A DNA stretch of 44,952 bases from Mycobacterium persicum. Lineage in GTDB: Bacteria > Actinomycetota > Actinomycetes > Mycobacteriales > Mycobacteriaceae. The notes under the pieces were generated by a model. It was given only the letters and a program-made list of their open reading frames with translations. It was not told the DNA's origin and made no database searches. Below are positions 34,075-41,960 of the stretch, one piece after another; position 1 is the stretch's first letter, and every line of letters starts with the position of its first letter. The stretch covers positions 1 to 44,952 of the forward strand of contig NZ_MVIF01000039.1 of assembly GCF_002086675.1 (NCBI RefSeq). The letters run 5' to 3'. The translations under genes were made by a program, and so were the position numbers.

Positions 34075-36215
34075 ACCCGGCTCTTGTCCGTCCCCGGGTG
34101 GTGGTGGTCGACGGCGTACCGATGTCGGGGCTGGCCGCCGAGGTTCCAGATCCCCGGGCGGTCGTGGTGGCCCTGCACGGCGGCGGCACCACATCGACGT
34201 ATTTCGACTGCCCAGGCCACCCGCAGCTGTCGTTGTTACGGCTCGGCGCGACTTTGGGTTTCACCGTCATCGCGCTCGACCGCCCCGGCCACGGCAGCTC
34301 GGCGCCGTATCCCGAGGCGGTGCAAAGTCCGCAGCAGCGCGTCGCCCTTGCCTTCGGAGCCGTGCAGCGCATCCTCGGACAGCGCCCACGCGGCGCGGGC
34401 CTGTTCCTGATGGGCCATTCCGGTGGCTGCGAGTTGGCGCTGCGGATGGCTGCCAGCCCGCTCGGCGCCGAGCTGCTCGGCGTCGAACTGGGCGGTACCG
34501 GAAGGCGCTACCACCCCGCCGCCAAGGAGGTCATGCGAGCGGCCGCCGAGCAGGACCGTCCCCCAGGGGTCCGCGAGCTGCTGTGGGAGCCGATGCGGTT
34601 GTATCCGGCCGACATCGTCCGGGCAATCACGAACTCGGCGGCTCCGCGGTATGAGCGGGCCGTGGCGCTGAACTGGACGCACCGGGACTTCCCCGCGCTG
34701 GCGCCTGCGGTCCGGATCCCGGTGCGGTTCACGCTGGGCCGCCACGACAATGTCTTTCGGTCCGACCCTCAAGCCTTGGCGGAAATCGCCGACATGTTCT
34801 CGGCCGCGCCGCATTTCGTCAGCGAGCTGCAGGCCGACGCCGGGCACAATCTCAGCCTTGGTCACAGCGCCGCCGACTATCACCGCAAGGTCTTTGCGTT
34901 CGTGCAGGAGTGCGTGGCGCTGCGCTCCCGAAGCCGCTACCGTTACCGTTACAGTCGAACGCTCAGTCGTAACGATTTCGTCCGCAACCCGGTGCCCGAG
35001 GAGTGTGCCATGACCACCTCGAAGGTTGTCTTCGATCCGTTCTCCGAGGAATTCTTCAACGGTCCCTGGGACACCTACCGGCGGATGCAGGAAGAAGCGC
35101 CGGTCTACTACAGCGAGGAATACGACTTCTACGCGCTCACCCGCCACGCTGATGTGGCCGCGGGACTCAAGGACTTCCAGACGTACTCGTCGGCCTACGG
35201 AATCGACCTTGCGATGGTGCGAACCGGGCAGCCGTCGCCGCACAAGGCGATCATCTTCATGGATCCTCCCGAGCACCGCCACATGCGCAGCCTGCTCAAC
35301 AAGGTCTTCACGCCGCGCGCCATTCAGTCGCAGCGGCGGACGGTCATCGACAAGATCGACAAGTACCTGGGCGCGGTTGATCCCATGGGTTTCGACGCGG
35401 TGCAGGAGTTTTCCGGCCCGTTCCCGGTCGAAGTGATCACGACCATGCTGGGAGTGCCCGAGGAATATGCCCAGCAAGTGCGGCATTGGATTGACGAGTC
35501 GTTGCACCGCGAGCCCGGACAGGTGGAGGTCGGCGAAAAGGGCATGCAAGCCAACATCAACACGGCGATGCTCTACTACGACCAGGTCCAGCAACGTCGT
35601 GCCGAACCGCGCGACGACCTGTTCACCAAGTTGATCACCGCCGAGATTGAACGCGAAGACGGACAGCTCACCAAGCTCGACGACCTCGAAATAGCTGGCT
35701 TCGCAACATTATTGGGCGGGGCCGGTGCCGAGACGGTGACCAAGCTGGTCGGCAATGCGCCGGTGGTGTTCGCCCGGTTTCCCGACCAATGGCAGAAGTT
35801 GCTCGACGATCGCAGCAAGATCCCCGCCGCCGTCGAAGAATTGCTGCGCTACGAGGCGCCGTCGCAGTATCAGGTCCGCCGTTCGATGAGAGACGTCGAG
35901 CTGCACGGTGTCACCATCCCGGCAGGTAAGCCGGTGTTCCTCATCAACGGCGCCGCCAACCGCGATCCGCAAGCCTGGACCGACCCCGACGTGTTCGACA
36001 TCGACCGCGACCCGCACGAAGCCACCAATCTCGGCTTCGGATATGGGATTCACAGCTGTCTGGGCGCGGCGCTGGCCCGGATGGAAAGCGCAATCGCGCT
36101 GGAGAAGCTACTGGACTTCATGCCTCGCTACGAGGTTGACTGGGCGAATTGCAACCGGGTCCACATGCAAAATGTCCTGGGCTGGCAGAACGTGCCGGTG
36201 CGGGTGCTGCGGTGA
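34071..36215 (+). CDS. Alpha/beta hydrolase reading through into P450
   Basis: The first 285 residues or so are a Ser hydrolase: oxyanion loop LHGGGTTSTYF, strand ALDRPGHGSS, nucleophile MGHSGGCEL, acid GRHDNVF and His in DAGHNLSLG. The expected end is near VFAFVQEC (about 34914). No stop occurs there. The frame continues through RSRYRYRYSRTLSRND and an apparent former spacer straight into the P450, giving 714 residues in all. The strong internal ribosome site before ATG 35010 suggests two products, a hydrolase-P450 fusion and the P450 alone, or a hydrolase that simply lost its stop. The ATG overlaps the aldolase stop (ATGA). Confidence 0.75.
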   Translation: MNPALVRPRVVVVDGVPMSGLAAEVPDPRAVVVALHGGGTTSTYFDCPGHPQLSLLRLGATLGFTVIALDRPGHGSSAPYPEAVQSPQQRVALAFGAVQRILGQRPRGAGLFLMGHSGGCELALRMAASPLGAELLGVELGGTGRRYHPAAKEVMRAAAEQDRPPGVRELLWEPMRLYPADIVRAITNSAAPRYERAVALNWTHRDFPALAPAVRIPVRFTLGRHDNVFRSDPQALAEIADMFSAAPHFVSELQADAGHNLSLGHSAADYHRKVFAFVQECVALRSRSRYRYRYSRTLSRNDFVRNPVPEECAMTTSKVVFDPFSEEFFNGPWDTYRRMQEEAPVYYSEEYDFYALTRHADVAAGLKDFQTYSSAYGIDLAMVRTGQPSPHKAIIFMDPPEHRHMRSLLNKVFTPRAIQSQRRTVIDKIDKYLGAVDPMGFDAVQEFSGPFPVEVITTMLGVPEEYAQQVRHWIDESLHREPGQVEVGEKGMQANINTAMLYYDQVQQRRAEPRDDLFTKLITAEIEREDGQLTKLDDLEIAGFATLLGGAGAETVTKLVGNAPVVFARFPDQWQKLLDDRSKIPAAVEELLRYEAPSQYQVRRSMRDVELHGVTIPAGKPVFLINGAANRDPQAWTDPDVFDIDRDPHEATNLGFGYGIHSCLGAALARMESAIALEKLLDFMPRYEVDWANCNRVHMQNVLGWQNVPVRVLR
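34935..34974. repeat. CGTTAC repeats and inverted repeat in read-through segment
   Basis: Bases 34935-34952 are three tandem hexamers, CGCTAC CGTTAC CGTTAC, coding for RYRYRY. The third (34947-34952) forms an inverted repeat with GTAACG at 34969-34974, and AGTCG occurs twice between them. Such structure fits a former intergenic operator or promoter ahead of the P450 better than coding sequence. Confidence 0.45.
35010..36215 (+). CDS. Cytochrome P450 (internal start)
   Basis: This 401-residue soluble P450 monooxygenase starts at an ATG with GAGGAG six bases upstream (34998-35003). The oxygen-binding I helix is GGAGAETVT (residues 236-244, Glu in place of the usual Asp), the K helix is EELLR (near 276), and the haem loop is FGYGIHSCLGAALAR with Cys about 350. 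The N-terminus (VVFDPFSEEFFNGPWDTYRR) is of typical bacterial class I type with no membrane anchor. It needs a ferredoxin; the gene for one follows within 11 bases. The subfamily cannot be named from the sequence alone. Confidence 0.92.
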   Translation: MTTSKVVFDPFSEEFFNGPWDTYRRMQEEAPVYYSEEYDFYALTRHADVAAGLKDFQTYSSAYGIDLAMVRTGQPSPHKAIIFMDPPEHRHMRSLLNKVFTPRAIQSQRRTVIDKIDKYLGAVDPMGFDAVQEFSGPFPVEVITTMLGVPEEYAQQVRHWIDESLHREPGQVEVGEKGMQANINTAMLYYDQVQQRRAEPRDDLFTKLITAEIEREDGQLTKLDDLEIAGFATLLGGAGAETVTKLVGNAPVVFARFPDQWQKLLDDRSKIPAAVEELLRYEAPSQYQVRRSMRDVELHGVTIPAGKPVFLINGAANRDPQAWTDPDVFDIDRDPHEATNLGFGYGIHSCLGAALARMESAIALEKLLDFMPRYEVDWANCNRVHMQNVLGWQNVPVRVLR

Positions 36216-36225
36216 GGAGGCCGCA

Positions 36226-36417
36226 ATGAGAATCGAAGTCGATTGGGATCTGTGCGAGAGCAACGCGGTATGCATGGGCATCGCGCCGGAGGTGTTCCGG
36301 GTCGGCGACGACGACATGCTGACCGTCTTGCAGCCGGAGGTCACTCCCGAGAACGAGGCGCTGGTGCGCGAGGCGGTGCGGCAGTGCCCCCGCCAAGCGA
36401 TTTCGCTCACCGACTAG
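36226..36417 (+). CDS. Ferredoxin, single-cluster P450 type (variable residue Asn)
   Basis: This 63-residue ferredoxin reads MRIEVDWDLCESNAVCMGIA, then PEVF, with QCPRQAI near the end. The pattern CxxNxxC...CP marks a single-cluster, probably [3Fe-4S], P450 partner with Asn at the variable place. ATG 36226 follows GAGGAGG. It is ten bases after the P450 stop and is the natural redox partner of that P450. Confidence 0.93.
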   Translation: MRIEVDWDLCESNAVCMGIAPEVFRVGDDDMLTVLQPEVTPENEALVREAVRQCPRQAISLTD

Positions 36418-36614
36418 GGCGTGTCTGCCGTCGCTGCTGCAAGCACGGAACCACGACAGCCTGCGCTGTTATCCACTGCTGCAACGCATTCGGAGCATAT
36501 CGACGCGGCGATTGCGAATGCGGAGAGCGCCCGTGCGCCCCGGTGGCGGCAAGGGGCCAGTGCGGGCGACGAAGTGGACGGCAAAAAGGCCGACACGATC
36601 GGCGCCCGCGCGGC

Positions 36615-36755
36615 GGCAACGGCGGCAGTGGTGGTGCGGGCGGTACTCCGGGGGCCGGCGGTCACGGTGGATTGGGAAGCGCTCCCGGAATTGCGGGTAC
36701 CGCAGGTCGGACCGGCGCCACGGGAGCCGCGGGAGTAGACGGCCTACCCGGCTGA
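36615..36755 (+). pseudogene. PGRS-type Gly-repeat tail remnant
   Basis: The frame ending at TGA 36753-36755 reads GNGGSGGAGGTPGAGGHGG, then LGSAPGIAGTAGRTGATGAA and GVDGLPG: 47 codons of Gly-rich repeats like the C-terminal end of a PE_PGRS protein. Before 36615 the frame has no PE domain or Gly repeats. Bases 36418-36614 contain no other recognisable coding sequence. The remnant lies between two convergent ferredoxin genes, where the first and second arms of the island meet, and may mark a recombination joint. Confidence 0.6.
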
Positions 36756-36760
36756 TCCCC

Positions 36761-36949
36761 TCAGCGCTCGCTAATCGCCTGCTCCGGGCAGCATTCGATG
36801 GCCTCGCGGGCGGCCACCTCGAATTCGGTTGGGACATCAGATGATATCGCCACGGCATAGCCGTCGTCAGTGAGACTGAACACCTCCGGGCACAGCGTCA
36901 GGCACATGCCGTGGCCGCGGCAGCACTGGTCGTCAACCCACACCCTCAT
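36761..36949 (-). CDS. Ferredoxin, single-cluster P450 type (variable residue His)
   Basis: This 62-residue ferredoxin reads MRVWVDDQCCRGHGMCLTLC, then PEVFSL, with ECCPEQAI near the end. The pattern is CxxHxxC...CP, the commonest form in mycobacterial P450 operons. An extra Cys (CLTLCP) follows the second ligand, so a [4Fe-4S] cluster cannot be excluded. Its ATG overlaps the stop of the P450 upstream (ATGA), so the two are cotranslated and are almost certainly partners. Confidence 0.93.
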   Translation of the reverse strand: MRVWVDDQCCRGHGMCLTLCPEVFSLTDDGYAVAISSDVPTEFEVAAREAIECCPEQAISER

Positions 36950-38217
36950 GTCGGCGTGAACTCCAGGTGCAGCTCGGTCAGCCCGCGCAGGATGTAGGTC
37001 GGAACGTATTGGTAGCGCCGGTCATTCGCCGCGCCGTGCATCCGCTCGCTGATCCTGATGTCCGACGTCCGGTCCAGCAGCCGCTCCAGCGCCACCCGGG
37101 TCTCGGCGCGCGCCAGCGGCGCACCGGGACAACTGTGGATCCCCCGCCCGAACGAGAGATGCTGGCGGGCGTTCTTGCGGGCCGGGTCGAACGTGGCGGG
37201 TTCGGTGAACCGGCGCGGATCGCGGTTGGCGGCCGCTTGCAGAATCATCACGGTCGTGCCCGCGGGCAGGTCGACGCCGCCGACGTTGACCGGCACCCGG
37301 GACAAGCGGAAGTCGCCCTTGACCGGGCTCTCGATGCGCAGCGCTTCCTCGATGAAGTTGGGGATCAGGCTGCGGTCCTTGCGCAACTGCGTCTGGATGT
37401 CGCGTCGCTCCCCGATGACCTGCAAGGCGGCCCCCAACAACCGCACGGTGGTTTCCTGGCCCGCCGAAAAGACATTGCAGGCGACCCGGGCCACGTCTTC
37501 GACGCTCGGAATGGAGCCGTCGGGGAAGGTGGCGGTGGCCAGACCGGTCAGCACGTCGTCACGAGGGTGCCGGCGACGGTCCCGGACATAGTCGGCAAAG
37601 GTTCCGTAGAGAAATTCCAGCGGGTTGTGCGCCAGCGGTTTCTCGCCGGTGCCGCCCACCCCGCCACCGGCGTGACGGTGAATGTTGTTGACGAACGCGT
37701 CGCGATCTTCGTCGGGCACCCCGAGCAAGTCGGCGATGACCAGCAACGTGAACGGGCTCGCGAAGCTCTTGATGAAATCGCCCTGACCCCCAGCCAAATA
37801 CCCGTCGAGCACCCGGTCGGCGAGTAGCCACATGGCGTCCTCGTTCTCCTTGAGGCGCTTGGGGGTGATCAGCCGCATCAACAGGGCGCGATGGTTGGTA
37901 TGTGTGGGCGGGTCCAGCGTCGGCAGCTGGTCACTGAACGGCAGCTCGTCGCGGTGCTGCTCGATCAGCTCGGTGACGTTGTCACCCTCGAGCGGTACCG
38001 GGAAACCGGGAAACGGCCCGGTCACCGAGATGCACGAGGAGAACGTCTCGGCGTCGTTCAACACCGCCACCGCTTCATCCCAGCCGGTCACCATGGTCAC
38101 CCCGTAGTGGTTTTCGCGGGTCACCGGGCAGCGCTCCCGCAGCGCCTCGTAATAGGGGTAAGGATTCTCGACGAGCCGGCGGTCGCGGAAGAAGTCCAGC
38201 TCGCCGAAATCGCTCAC
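36946..38217 (-). CDS. Cytochrome P450
   Basis: This P450 of about 423 residues starts VSDFGELDFFRDRRLVENPY. The I helix is FSAGQETTVR and the K helix EEALR. The haem loop is SFGRGIHSCPGAPLARAET with Cys about 363, and the HxxH-like block TLDPPTHTNHRALLM precedes helix C. GTG 38217 is preferred because AGGGAGG lies five bases upstream; an in-frame ATG at 38238 would overlap that ribosome site. It is unlike the first P450 in sequence, so the island carries two distinct oxygenases. It lies downstream of the thiolase in the leftward arm, after a gap of about 126 bases. Confidence 0.92.
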   Translation of the reverse strand: MSDFGELDFFRDRRLVENPYPYYEALRERCPVTRENHYGVTMVTGWDEAVAVLNDAETFSSCISVTGPFPGFPVPLEGDNVTELIEQHRDELPFSDQLPTLDPPTHTNHRALLMRLITPKRLKENEDAMWLLADRVLDGYLAGGQGDFIKSFASPFTLLVIADLLGVPDEDRDAFVNNIHRHAGGGVGGTGEKPLAHNPLEFLYGTFADYVRDRRRHPRDDVLTGLATATFPDGSIPSVEDVARVACNVFSAGQETTVRLLGAALQVIGERRDIQTQLRKDRSLIPNFIEEALRIESPVKGDFRLSRVPVNVGGVDLPAGTTVMILQAAANRDPRRFTEPATFDPARKNARQHLSFGRGIHSCPGAPLARAETRVALERLLDRTSDIRISERMHGAANDRRYQYVPTYILRGLTELHLEFTPT

Positions 38218-38343
38218 GAGAACCTCCCTCTCACTCATGAGTATGAGATTTCCATAGGAGGTGGCCGCCGTCAAACGCGCGCCGACCGTGAAATCGGCGA
38301 CGGGACACGCCGAGTCGGTTGTCAGATTCACCGTCGGGCGGGC

Positions 38344-39492
38344 TCAATTCATCAGCTCGACCACCGTGGCATTGGCGGTGCCGCCACCTTCGCACATGGT
38401 CTGCAGGCCGTAGCGAATTCCGTTGTCGCGCATGTGATGAACCATGCGCGTCAGCAGCACCGCGCCGGAGGCGCCCAGCGGGTGACCGAGCGCGATCGCG
38501 CCACCGAGCGGGTTCAGCCGATCCGGGTCGGCCCCGGTCTCGGCCAGCCAGGCCAGCGGCACCGGCGCGAAGGCCTCGTTGACTTCGAAGACGCCGATTT
38601 CCTCCACGGCGATGCCGGACTTGCGCAGCACCTTCTCGGTCGCCGGAACCGGTCCGGTGAGCATTAAAACGGGGTCCGCGCCGGTGACCGCGCCGGCGCG
38701 GTACCGCACGATCGGCGTCAAGCCCAGCTCCAGCGCCAGCTGCGAGGTCGTCACCAGTAGTGCCGCGGCGCCGTCGGAGATCTGCGACGAGTTGCCGGCG
38801 TGGATCACCCCGTCCTCGACGAAGGCCGGCTTGAGCGCGGCCAGCTTCTCGACGGTCGTCCCGCGTCGCACGCCCTCGTCGGCATTGACGACGGTGCCGT
38901 CGGCGGCGAATACCGGGACGATCTGCTCGATGAAGGCGCCGCTGTCCTGGGCCGCGGCGGCCCGCTGATGAGACAACGCGGAGTACTCGTCGAGTTGGGT
39001 GCGGGACAAGCCCCACTTCTTGGCGATCATCTCGGCCGACAGGCCCTGGTTGAACGAGAAGTTGTCATAGCGGGCAAGCACTTTCGGGCCGTACGGCAGT
39101 CCCGTTGCCCTGGCGGACCCAAGCGGTACCCGGCTCATCACCTCGACACCGCCGGCCACCACGATGTCCTGCTGGCCCGACATCACCGCGTGCACCGCGA
39201 AGTCCAAAGCCTGCTGGCTGGATCCGCAAGCCCGGTTGACGGTGGTGCCCGGAACGCTCTCCGGCCAGCCCGCGGCCAGGACCGCGAAGCGGCCGATATT
39301 GCTGGACTGGTCGCCGACCTGGGACACGCAGCCCCAGATCACGTCGTCGATGATGTCTGGTCCGACCCCGGTGCGCTCCAGCAGTTCGTTGAGCACCACC
39401 GCGGAGAGGTCTGCGGGATGGATGCCGGACAATCCGCCATTGCGCTTGCCTATAGCGGTACGGACGGCTTCGACGATGACTGTTTCCCGCAT
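38344..39492 (-). CDS. Acetyl-CoA acetyltransferase (thiolase)
   Basis: This 382-residue thiolase II-type enzyme cleaves 3-oxoacyl-CoA to acetyl-CoA and a shortened acyl-CoA. It has the nucleophile Cys in NRACGSSQQA, EVNEAFA, the His in GHPLGASGA and the second active Cys in MCEGGGTANA. Unlike the DUF35 fusion protein, all catalytic residues are present. ATG 39492 follows GGAG at seven bases. It lies 83 bases after the TetR gene on the same strand and is probably controlled by it. It would complete a beta-oxidation cycle with the ligase, crotonase and SDR of the divergent operon. Confidence 0.93.
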   Translation of the reverse strand: MRETVIVEAVRTAIGKRNGGLSGIHPADLSAVVLNELLERTGVGPDIIDDVIWGCVSQVGDQSSNIGRFAVLAAGWPESVPGTTVNRACGSSQQALDFAVHAVMSGQQDIVVAGGVEVMSRVPLGSARATGLPYGPKVLARYDNFSFNQGLSAEMIAKKWGLSRTQLDEYSALSHQRAAAAQDSGAFIEQIVPVFAADGTVVNADEGVRRGTTVEKLAALKPAFVEDGVIHAGNSSQISDGAAALLVTTSQLALELGLTPIVRYRAGAVTGADPVLMLTGPVPATEKVLRKSGIAVEEIGVFEVNEAFAPVPLAWLAETGADPDRLNPLGGAIALGHPLGASGAVLLTRMVHHMRDNGIRYGLQTMCEGGGTANATVVELMN

Positions 39493-39575
39493 GATCTGCT
39501 CCGATTGATCGCGCCGCATGCTGCCACCGACCAGTAAACGACGCCTCCCGACGCCGCGCCACGGCGGGCATGGAC

Positions 39576-40205
39576 TTACGAGCGCCCGGCCTGAGTCGGT
39601 GCGGGTGACGCGTTGAGACCGTGCAGCAGCAGGTCGGCGATTTCGTGATAGGCCTGGCCGGCGGTAAGGCCGGTGGGGTCGAGCAGTGCGCCCGAGTGCA
39701 CGCCATCGATTGCCAACGCGATCAACTGTCCGACGAACAGGCCGTTGACGTCGCGCAGCGCACCGGCATCGATACCGTCGGCAATGAACTGCTGGACCCG
39801 GCGCGCTGCGACGGCGGAGTTAACGCGATAGATGTCGGCGGTGGGGCGGTAGCTTTTCATGTCCGCGTAGAAGGCAGCCGAGCAGCGGTTCATCGCCGAT
39901 CCGATCGCCGCGAGATAGACCGAGATGCGCACCCGGGGATCGGTGACCGCGGCGATGGCCTCCTCGATCTCGGCGGTCGCGGTTCGGAAGAACTGCTTGG
40001 TGATGACGACGGCAAGCTGCTCCTTGCTGCCCGCCAGGCTGTACAACGTGGCTTTGGAACACCGCAATCGCTGGGCAATGTCGTCGACGGTAAGGCGCTT
40101 GAAGCCTTCGGCGAGCAATAGGTTCTCCAAGTCGGCGAGCAACCGAGCGCGTCGCCCCTGGTCGACCCGACGCCGCCGGACCGATCCACCGGGGCCGTTC
40201 AACAC
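39576..40205 (-). CDS. TetR-family regulator of the island
   Basis: This 209-residue regulator has a basic N-terminus (VRRRRVDQGRRARLL) and a TetR helix-turn-helix (LTVDDIAQRLRCSKATLYSL, then AGSKEQL). The ligand-binding domain is helical. GTG 40205 has GAGGTG upstream. The gene diverges from the acyl-CoA ligase operon across 132 bases that contain the palindrome at 40296-40325, and leads the thiolase-P450-ferredoxin arm. The arrangement suggests self-repression and control of both arms, with an acyl-CoA or pathway intermediate as a plausible inducer. Confidence 0.9.
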   Translation of the reverse strand: MLNGPGGSVRRRRVDQGRRARLLADLENLLLAEGFKRLTVDDIAQRLRCSKATLYSLAGSKEQLAVVITKQFFRTATAEIEEAIAAVTDPRVRISVYLAAIGSAMNRCSAAFYADMKSYRPTADIYRVNSAVAARRVQQFIADGIDAGALRDVNGLFVGQLIALAIDGVHSGALLDPTGLTAGQAYHEIADLLLHGLNASPAPTQAGRS

Positions 40206-40295
40206 GACACCTCGGGGCGGGCGTCATTTCGAGAGTGAGCGGTCATAGGCACACCACAGTCAGCTGTAACCAATTTTCCAGTCTTGGTAATTTAA

Positions 40296-40325
40296 TGGGT
40301 ACTATTGTACGTCAATATGTACCCA
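40296..40325. promoter_or_regulatory. 30-bp imperfect palindrome, likely TetR operator
   Basis: The outer arms TGGGTAC (40296-40302) and GTACCCA (40319-40325) are perfect inverted repeats. Inside them, TATTG and CAATA flank a TACGT centre, with one extra T on the right side. The stretch is AT-rich for this genome and overlaps possible upstream starts of the ligase gene, which favours ATG 40338 as the real start. It lies between the TetR gene and the operon it faces. Confidence 0.7.
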
Positions 40326-40337
40326 ATCGGTGAATGG

Positions 40338-41960
40338 ATGAACTGCCTGCGCCGAGTCGAGGAACTACGAGATCAGTTTTTCGATGCGCACGCCGACGTC
40401 GCCTGGCTGCTCTGCGATCGCCATCCGGCGCAACGCACCGCGTTCACCGTGGTCGGTAGCGGCGGTTCGGTGTCCGTGACATTCGGCGACCTCGCCGCCG
40501 CGTCCCAGCGTTACGCGCAAGCTTTCCGCGCCGCGGGGGTTCGTCGCGGCGATCGGGTGGCGACATTGATGGGCAAGGGCGTCGATCTCGTCGTCACCAT
40601 CCTGGCCACCTGGCGGCTCGGCGCGGTACATGTACCGCTGTTCACGGCGTTCGGCGCCGGCGCAGTGTCCGAGCGTCTGGAGCGATCGGCAACGGTGTTG
40701 GTGGTGGCCGACCCCGAACACCGGCACAAGCTGGCTCACCGCGGTGACCGGGCAATCCTCGTCACCGGCACCGCGCCGGCCACCCATGACGGCGACCGGT
40801 TGCTGGCCGACGCCGTCGCCGCGGCAGCGCCCGAGCCGGTCGAGCGCGTCGCGGTCGGTGGCGACGCAGCGCTGGTCCACATGTTCACGTCCGGCACCAC
40901 CGGAAAGCCCAAGGGCGTCGTGCACCCCGTGGCGTACCTGGCCGGTTTCCAGGCCTACCTGGAATACAGCGTCGGCGTGACGGCCGACGACCGCTTCTGG
41001 TGTGCGGCCGACCCGGGTTGGGCCTACGGGCTCTACACCGCCATCGCCGCGCCCATGGCCGCCGGGGTGTCGAGCATCCTGCTCAGCGGCGGCTTCAGCG
41101 CCGAGTCGACCTGGCGCACCCTCGCCGACCACCGTGTCACCAACTTCGCCGCCGCCCCAACGGTTTTCCGCAGTCTGCGGGCGTCGACGGCGCCGCCCAG
41201 CGACCTCGAACTGGTCCGCGCCAGCAGCGCCGGAGAACCGCTCACCGCCGAAGTCAACGACTGGGCGAGCCGGGCACTGGGCTTGCTGGTGCACGACCAC
41301 TTCGGCCAAACCGAGCTGGGCATGGTGCTGGGCAACCACCATCACCCCGAATTGGCCAGACCGGTCAAACCGGGGTCGATGGGCCGTCCGCTGCCCGGGT
41401 GGTCGGTGACCGTGCTGGGCGACGACGACCGGCCGGCGCCGCCGGGCGTTCTGGGACGGGTCGCCATCGACATCGCGGCGAGCCCGTTGCTGACGTTCAG
41501 CGCCTACCAGGACCAGGATCCGGATCATGCCGGCCGGTTCACCCCGGATCACCGCTACTACCTCACCGGAGATATCGCCCGCATCGACGACGACGGGGAC
41601 TTCTTCTTCTTCGCGCGCGACGACGACGTGATCATCATGGCGGGCTATCGCATCGGACCCGCAGACGTCGAATCGGTGCTGTCGCGGCATCCGGCCGTCG
41701 CCGAATGTTGCGTGGTGGCCGCACCCGACGAGGTTCGCGGGGAGGTGATCGAGGCCTATGTCGTGCTGCGCGGCAACCACTCGCGGTCCGCGGAACTGCC
41801 GGCCGAGTTGCAGCGTTTCGTCAAGGACAACTACGCCGCCCACGCCTACCCGCGGCAGGTGCACTTCGTCGCCGAACTGCCCAAGACCAGCAGCGGAAAA
41901 GTCCAGCGGTCGGCGTTACGGCTGCAGCGCCAAGCGGCATCAGGACCGCAAACCAGATGA
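40338..41960 (+). CDS. Acyl-CoA ligase, AMP-forming (medium-chain type)
   Basis: This 540-residue enzyme activates a carboxylic acid to its CoA thioester through an acyl-AMP. The phosphate loop is MFTSGTTGKPKGVVH, then DPGWAYGLYTAIAAPMAAG as in medium-chain and acetyl-CoA synthetases. HDHFGQTELGM and YYLTGDIARIDDDG are the AMP-binding blocks, and the C-terminal KTSSGKVQRSALR carries the catalytic Lys. ATG 40338 is chosen because earlier in-frame starts (40305, 40317) lie inside the palindrome. It is first in an operon of ligase, crotonase and SDR joined by ATGA overlaps. Confidence 0.92.
   Translation: MNCLRRVEELRDQFFDAHADVAWLLCDRHPAQRTAFTVVGSGGSVSVTFGDLAAASQRYAQAFRAAGVRRGDRVATLMGKGVDLVVTILATWRLGAVHVPLFTAFGAGAVSERLERSATVLVVADPEHRHKLAHRGDRAILVTGTAPATHDGDRLLADAVAAAAPEPVERVAVGGDAALVHMFTSGTTGKPKGVVHPVAYLAGFQAYLEYSVGVTADDRFWCAADPGWAYGLYTAIAAPMAAGVSSILLSGGFSAESTWRTLADHRVTNFAAAPTVFRSLRASTAPPSDLELVRASSAGEPLTAEVNDWASRALGLLVHDHFGQTELGMVLGNHHHPELARPVKPGSMGRPLPGWSVTVLGDDDRPAPPGVLGRVAIDIAASPLLTFSAYQDQDPDHAGRFTPDHRYYLTGDIARIDDDGDFFFFARDDDVIIMAGYRIGPADVESVLSRHPAVAECCVVAAPDEVRGEVIEAYVVLRGNHSRSAELPAELQRFVKDNYAAHAYPRQVHFVAELPKTSSGKVQRSALRLQRQAASGPQTR

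Noticed and set aside
40365..41864. 499-codon frame opposite the acyl-CoA ligase
   Set aside because: Antisense shadow without any domain; the ligase motifs are unmistakable on the plus strand.
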